DNA of 64,000 nucleotides from Larkinella sp. C7 (lineage in GTDB: Bacteria; Bacteroidota; Bacteroidia; Cytophagales; Spirosomataceae). The translations under genes were made by a program, and so were the position numbers. Positions 59,567 to 64,000 of the stretch are shown piece by piece (within the stretch, counting starts at the first letter, position 1; each line of letters begins with the position of its first letter). Under the pieces are notes generated by a model. It had not been told where the DNA came from and ran no database searches. It worked only from the letters and a program-made list of their open reading frames with translations. The stretch lies in contig NZ_VBSL01000005.1 of the NCBI RefSeq assembly GCF_006149005.1, positions 62,338 to 126,337 of the forward strand. Direction: 5' to 3'.

Positions 59567-62524
59567 ATGTCGCAGCCGTGTCCCGACAAAAATCCGCTCC
59601 AACGCGATGGACTCAGTCAGCCCCAGCGCCGACTCCCCGCGTTGCAACCGGAAAACACGCTCCTCGATGAGCGCAAGCCGGAAGACTTGCTGCGGTTTCT
59701 GGCTCTATACGCCCAGGAAGCCCGAATCCGGTTTTTCGACGCCACCAATACGCCCGACAACGGCGCCGTCTGGGCCGACCTGATGAACTTTGAGCGGTAT
59801 TTTTCGCTGGATGAGCTAAAGACCAGCAGCGACATCGAACCCCATTTTGCACTGATTCTCAGCTTTCTGCACCTGTTTGAAAAGCTCCAGGCCCACCAGA
59901 ATACCTTAACCAAACGACACCTCGACTTCTACTACCGGGACGTATTGCAACTGAGTCCGCAGGCCCCGGTTCCCGACCGCGTCCACGTTTTGTTCGAGTT
60001 GGCAAAAAACGCTGCGGAGCAGATCATTGCGGCAAAAACCGAACTGGACGCGGGGAAAGATGGTCAGAAACAGCCGCTGATCTACCAAACCGCCCACAAC
60101 CTGACCGCCAACCGGGCGAAAATCAGCCACCTCCGGACGGTTTTTCGGTCAGGCCCGAAAGTCTATTACGCGCCGATTGCCAATACCGCCGACGGCGTCG
60201 CCGAAGCCCTCTCGCCCGAAAATCCGGGCTGGAACGGATTTGGCCCCAAGGGCGGTGCCAGCAAAAACCGGTTTCCCGAGGCACGGCTGGGGTTCGCGCT
60301 GGCGTCGCCGGTTCTGCTCCTGGCGGAAGGTTCCCGGGAAATTACGGTGCAAATTTTTCCGCCGACGGACTTTAAACTTAAGAAAAAGACGTTGCACCTC
60401 CGCGTTCAGCTCAGCGGCCCCCAAGCGTGGCTCGACGCCAGTGCGGTAACCACAGAGGTAGACGAAGCGGTCATCACGCTGGTGGTGAAGGTATCGGCCA
60501 CCGTGAAAGAGGCCGTTGTGGCTTACGACCCGGCGAAACTCGACGGCGGTTATGCCACCGATGCGCCGGTTATGCGCTGCTGGCTGGCGGATAATGAAGC
60601 GTATGACGACTGGAAACACCTGAAAATCCGTTCCGTACGAATTGATGTTAAGGTCGATGGCTTAAAAAAGACGCTGGCGTTGGAAAATGACCTCGGCCCG
60701 GTCAGTTCCGAAAAACCGTTTATGCCCTTTGGCCCCACACCCGCGGTAGGCTCAACCCTTACGGTACGCAGCGACGAAATCCTTGCCAAATCGCCGGAAA
60801 CCGCCACCGTTCATCTGACGGAATGGGTTGGATTGCCCGCGAATTTGAACACCTACTACGAAGCCTACGGAACACCGTATACAACGCCAAACGCCTTCAC
60901 CGTGACCGGAGACATTTTGGCCGTTCCCAAAAAAGGACTGCCCCTGTTCCCGGCAGCAAACGCAGAATTTAAACTAACGACCTCTTTATCGGAAACTTCA
61001 GCCACAGTAAACAATCCCGACAACCTTCTGAAAATCAGCCTGGAGTCCGATTTTGGCCATGCGGTTTATCCGCAGAAGCTGACCCAGGGCGTGATCGATC
61101 AGGCCAAACCGATAGCCGGTCCGCAGAAAATTCCGAATCCGCCGTACACGCCGGTTCTGAAAAGCCTGACGGTCGATTACACCGCAACGACGGGGCGGGT
61201 TTTGCTCCTGGAGCCCGAAACCGGCAATGCCAGGGCGTCGTTTGCCCATCGCCCCCTGCAATGGTTTCATCTGGCGGCTTTCGGGCAGGCCGAAGAGCAC
61301 GGTTATTTAAATAAGACTCAAACCGCTGATTTGCTGCCGCAGTACAACCGCCACGGGACATTTTTTCTGGGATTACAGGACGTCGGTCCACAGGAAGCAG
61401 TTGCCATTCTGTTTCAGGTGGAGGAAGGAAGTGCCAATCCGGAAAACCAGGTCCCGACGGTGGAATGGAGTGTGCTGGTCCGGAATCAATGGCGTTTGCT
61501 GACGCGGGAAGAGATTCTTTCCGACACCACCAACCACCTGCTGACGTCCGGCATCATTCAATTTCTTCTTCCGAAAGAAACAACCACCGACAATACGCTA
61601 TTGGATGCCGGTTTTGTCTGGCTGCGCGCCGAACTGAAAACCAGTTCGGGGGCCGCGCCGATTGACAGTGTGTGCAATTTCGTGGGCCTGCACCCCCAGG
61701 CCGTTCTGGCCAATTTTACCGACCAGAACAACGATCCGGCGCATTACGATTTGCCGCTGGCGGCCGAAACCATCCAGAAGTTACGCCGGAGCCTGGCCAC
61801 TGTGAAAGCCATCAAACAACCGTATGCGTCATTTGGCGGTCAACCGCAGGAATCGGACGCAGCGTATTACACCCGCGTCAGCGAGCGGTTGCGGCACAAA
61901 CAGCGGGCCGTCAGCATCTGGGACTACGAACACCTGGTTTTGCAGACGTTCTCCAACGTCTATAAAGTCAAATGCCTGAATCACACCAAAGTGAACGCCG
62001 ACGGCCAAACGTTGACGGAACTCGCCCCCGGTCATGTCACCCTCGTAGTCGTGCCGGATCTGCGGAATTTGAAAGACGTAAACCGGTTTGAACCCCGGGT
62101 TGATCTGAATACTTTGAGCGCAATTGCCCAATTCCTGCAACACCGGGCGGGCAAACCGGTCACAATTCAGGTCACCAACCCCCGCTACGAACGGGTGAAA
62201 CTTCGCTTTCAGGTGGCCTTCCGCCCCGGTTTTGAGCCTGCAGTCTACAAGAAAGTGCTCCAGCAGGATCTGATTGCCTACCTGACGCCCTGGGCGTTCA
62301 ATGCGCAGGCCGAAATTGCTTTCGGAGGAACGATTTACAAAAGCACCCTCCTCTACTTTATGGAACGAAGAGATTACGTGGCGTTTGTCACGGAACTGAA
62401 AATGCAGCATTTCGTGGGCGACACCAGCACCGGGGAAGACCAGGAAATCATTATGGCATCAGACGCCAGGGCGGTTTTGACCTCTTTCAGCGCGCATGAA
62501 ATAAACGACTTTACGGGCTGTTAA
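59567..62524 (+). CDS. eCIS large baseplate protein, gp6/J-like (Afp11/Pvc11)
   Basis: A 985-residue baseplate arm protein. The N-terminal 150 residues are helical (RKPEDLLRFLALYAQEARIRF), and a long beta-rich middle carries repeated immunoglobulin-like strands. The C-terminal 250 residues hold the baseplate-J-type region (YYTRVSERLRHKQRAVSIWDYEHLVLQTF, then the PDLRN and TIQVTNPRYERVKLRFQV segments). The EHLVLQ-F-x-V-x-KVKCLNH style is typical of Bacteroidota eCIS proteins in this slot. With the following protein it should form the wedge dimers around the hub. Confidence 0.88.
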   Translation: MSQPCPDKNPLQRDGLSQPQRRLPALQPENTLLDERKPEDLLRFLALYAQEARIRFFDATNTPDNGAVWADLMNFERYFSLDELKTSSDIEPHFALILSFLHLFEKLQAHQNTLTKRHLDFYYRDVLQLSPQAPVPDRVHVLFELAKNAAEQIIAAKTELDAGKDGQKQPLIYQTAHNLTANRAKISHLRTVFRSGPKVYYAPIANTADGVAEALSPENPGWNGFGPKGGASKNRFPEARLGFALASPVLLLAEGSREITVQIFPPTDFKLKKKTLHLRVQLSGPQAWLDASAVTTEVDEAVITLVVKVSATVKEAVVAYDPAKLDGGYATDAPVMRCWLADNEAYDDWKHLKIRSVRIDVKVDGLKKTLALENDLGPVSSEKPFMPFGPTPAVGSTLTVRSDEILAKSPETATVHLTEWVGLPANLNTYYEAYGTPYTTPNAFTVTGDILAVPKKGLPLFPAANAEFKLTTSLSETSATVNNPDNLLKISLESDFGHAVYPQKLTQGVIDQAKPIAGPQKIPNPPYTPVLKSLTVDYTATTGRVLLLEPETGNARASFAHRPLQWFHLAAFGQAEEHGYLNKTQTADLLPQYNRHGTFFLGLQDVGPQEAVAILFQVEEGSANPENQVPTVEWSVLVRNQWRLLTREEILSDTTNHLLTSGIIQFLLPKETTTDNTLLDAGFVWLRAELKTSSGAAPIDSVCNFVGLHPQAVLANFTDQNNDPAHYDLPLAAETIQKLRRSLATVKAIKQPYASFGGQPQESDAAYYTRVSERLRHKQRAVSIWDYEHLVLQTFSNVYKVKCLNHTKVNADGQTLTELAPGHVTLVVVPDLRNLKDVNRFEPRVDLNTLSAIAQFLQHRAGKPVTIQVTNPRYERVKLRFQVAFRPGFEPAVYKKVLQQDLIAYLTPWAFNAQAEIAFGGTIYKSTLLYFMERRDYVAFVTELKMQHFVGDTSTGEDQEIIMASDARAVLTSFSAHEINDFTGC

Positions 62525-62540
62525 GGCCCACCACCGACCG

Positions 62541-64000
62541 ATGACCACCGCTTCCATCACGATATCGCCCGCTCCTCCCCTGCAACCGGCCTCCGATTAT
62601 GCGGCCCTGCGCGAAGCCGGATTGGCCTACATCGAACGCTATGCAAGCGCAAACTGGACGGACTACAACACCCACGATCCCGGCATTACGCTGCTGGAAC
62701 TGCTGTGCTACGCGATTACCGACCTGAGCCTCAGGACCTCACTGGACATGAAAGACCTCCTGGCGTCGTCGTTCGGCAGTGGGGAAGCGATGCAGGCGAG
62801 TTTCGTAACAGCCGGGAAAGCCCTGCCGACCAGCCCGGTTTCGGACCTGGATTACCGCAAACTCTTCATCGACGTCGAGGGCGTCCGGAATGCCTGGCTC
62901 GAACCGGCTCCGAAAACCGTTTTTGTGAATTGTCAGGCTAAAAGCGGGGAAGCCCAGCTTGCTTACCACCCTTTTCCGGGGTTTTTGCCCAATAACCAGA
63001 CTTCGTTTGCACTGAAAGGGCTCTACGACATTCAGGTGGATTTCGATCCTTTTTTCATTCAGCAGCAGGTGCGGGCCGGGGCGTTTGCAGATGAAACGGC
63101 GGGCCATCAGGCGGTTTTAAAAAAGGTGCGGGAAACGTACCTCGCCAACCGAAATCTGTGTGAAGATGTGATCACGATCGGCGCGGTGCCGGTGCAATAC
63201 GTCATGTTCTGCGCCGACATCGGGTTGGACAATGAAGCCAACGTCAGCGAGGTCTACGCCGAAATTCTGTTCCGCGTTCAGGACTACCTGGCTCCGGCGG
63301 TCCGGCGGTATTCACTAACAGAACGGCAGAACCATACCGACGCGGACGGAAACCGGCTGACGACCGACCAGATTTTTGACAGCCCCCGGCTGGCAAACGG
63401 GTTTATCGACGACGACGAACTGGAACAATCGGAGCGACGCACCCGGGTGTATGCTTCCGACCTGATCAATCTCATCATGAGCGTCCGGGGCGTGAAAGAC
63501 GTCAGGAAGGTGTTGATGAACAAGTGGAAAGCGGGCGATGCCTGTCTGAGCGGCCCTCCCCTTGCCAACGGCGAACAACGCTGGTGTCTGCACATCGATC
63601 CGCTCCATCAGCCGCAGCTCTGTGCCGAAAACGTCGCCCTCTCGTTTTTTAAGGATATTATTCCGGTTGGCAGCCTGCGGGATAAAACGGCGGCATTGAG
63701 CCGGTTTCAGGAATTGCAGGATAAAGCATACCGGGAAAACCGCAAAACCGTGGACGATCTGCCGGTACCGGCTGGTGAACTGTATGACCTGAAAGCCTAC
63801 TCGTCCATCGCCAATGACCTCCCGCAAAACTACGGCGTCGGGCGGTTTGGACTACCGGCCTCTGCTTCGGCCGAACGCCAGGCGCAGGCCCGCCAACTGA
63901 AGGCGTATCTGCTTTTTTTTGATCAGATGCTGGCCAATTACCAGGCACAGCTCGCCAATCTGAAATCGTTTTTCAGCGCCGACCAGGACGCCCGGACCTA
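62541..64000 (+). CDS. Second eCIS baseplate protein (Afp12/Pvc12-like), cut by window end
   Basis: The frame opens with ATG at 62541, 16 bases after the previous stop, and stays open through 486 codons to the window edge, so the C-terminus is missing. NWTDYNTHDPGITLLELLCYA near residue 45 is the signature of Afp12/Pvc12-like proteins. Further in, SVRGVKDVRKVLMNKWK and, close to the edge, LLFFDQMLANYQAQLANL match the Bacteroidota version of this family. It forms the outer baseplate with the J-like protein. The rest of the operon must lie beyond 64000. Confidence 0.87.
   Translation, partial: MTTASITISPAPPLQPASDYAALREAGLAYIERYASANWTDYNTHDPGITLLELLCYAITDLSLRTSLDMKDLLASSFGSGEAMQASFVTAGKALPTSPVSDLDYRKLFIDVEGVRNAWLEPAPKTVFVNCQAKSGEAQLAYHPFPGFLPNNQTSFALKGLYDIQVDFDPFFIQQQVRAGAFADETAGHQAVLKKVRETYLANRNLCEDVITIGAVPVQYVMFCADIGLDNEANVSEVYAEILFRVQDYLAPAVRRYSLTERQNHTDADGNRLTTDQIFDSPRLANGFIDDDELEQSERRTRVYASDLINLIMSVRGVKDVRKVLMNKWKAGDACLSGPPLANGEQRWCLHIDPLHQPQLCAENVALSFFKDIIPVGSLRDKTAALSRFQELQDKAYRENRKTVDDLPVPAGELYDLKAYSSIANDLPQNYGVGRFGLPASASAERQAQARQLKAYLLFFDQMLANYQAQLANLKSFFSADQDART

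Noticed and set aside
51805-64000. Prophage or R-type pyocin interpretation of the contractile operon
   Set aside because: The DUF4255 cap protein, the DUF5908 protein and the large Afp11/12-like baseplate proteins are eCIS-specific, and no phage replication, head or lysis gene is present in the visible part.

Overview
The window is chromosomal DNA from a Bacteroidota bacterium, most likely a Cytophagales member of the Spirosoma/Larkinella type. The evidence is a SusC/SusD pair, TonB-linked outer-membrane proteins with carboxypeptidase-regulatory N-domains, a GWxTD lipoprotein, TAnnTTTG promoter boxes and moderately high GC. This assignment is inference from gene content. No integrase, transposase, phage capsid or terminase gene, CRISPR array or rRNA was seen.

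Layout. 1-14 kb holds housekeeping genes on both strands: the end of a VRR-NUC nuclease, two SAM methyltransferases, a small cytochrome c, a Uma2 protein, rlmB, a GWxTD lipoprotein, two short-chain dehydrogenases, cystathionine gamma-synthase, cysteine desulfurase, glmM, a transglutaminase-Anbu protease pair and a NUDIX hydrolase. 14.5-25 kb is accessory: tRNA-Arg(CCG), a possible gene remnant, several small secreted or lipoproteins (one frameshifted), two paralogous secreted proteins of which one carries a TonB C-terminal domain, a 1183-residue plug/macroglobulin-like protein and an MFS transporter. 25-45 kb holds a GNAT enzyme, a TipA-type MerR regulator with an apparent internal translation start, an esterase, an S9 peptidase, pgk, an outer-membrane beta-barrel receptor, nadE, a three-gene ergothioneine-type operon (flavin disulfide reductase, egtB, egtD), an NmrA-like protein, an EamA transporter, a POTRA protein interrupted by a stop codon and a protein of unknown function. 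45-51.4 kb holds a response regulator, a PhnZ-like HD oxygenase and susD/susC.

51.8 kb to the end is one tightly packed plus-strand operon encoding an extracellular contractile injection system (eCIS, the Afp/PVC/MAC family). The order is a DUF4255 (Pvc16-type) cap/terminator protein, an unrecognised 276-residue protein, one very long sheath protein, two tube proteins, a 54-residue DUF5908 protein, a LysM hub protein, a VgrG-like spike, a gp25 baseplate protein, a gp6/J-type baseplate protein and a second baseplate protein cut by the window end. The expected PAAR tip, tape measure, fibre, AAA+ ATPase and effectors are not in the window and should lie downstream if present. The sheath carries an insertion of about 300 residues that contains an internal tandem repeat.

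Several gene ends abut long inverted repeats whose arms are built from short iterated words (near 0.4, 8.8, 8.9, 26.8, 46.4 and 48.0 kb). Each has its own sequence but the same design. A different composite palindrome with 36-bp arms lies upstream of pgk.
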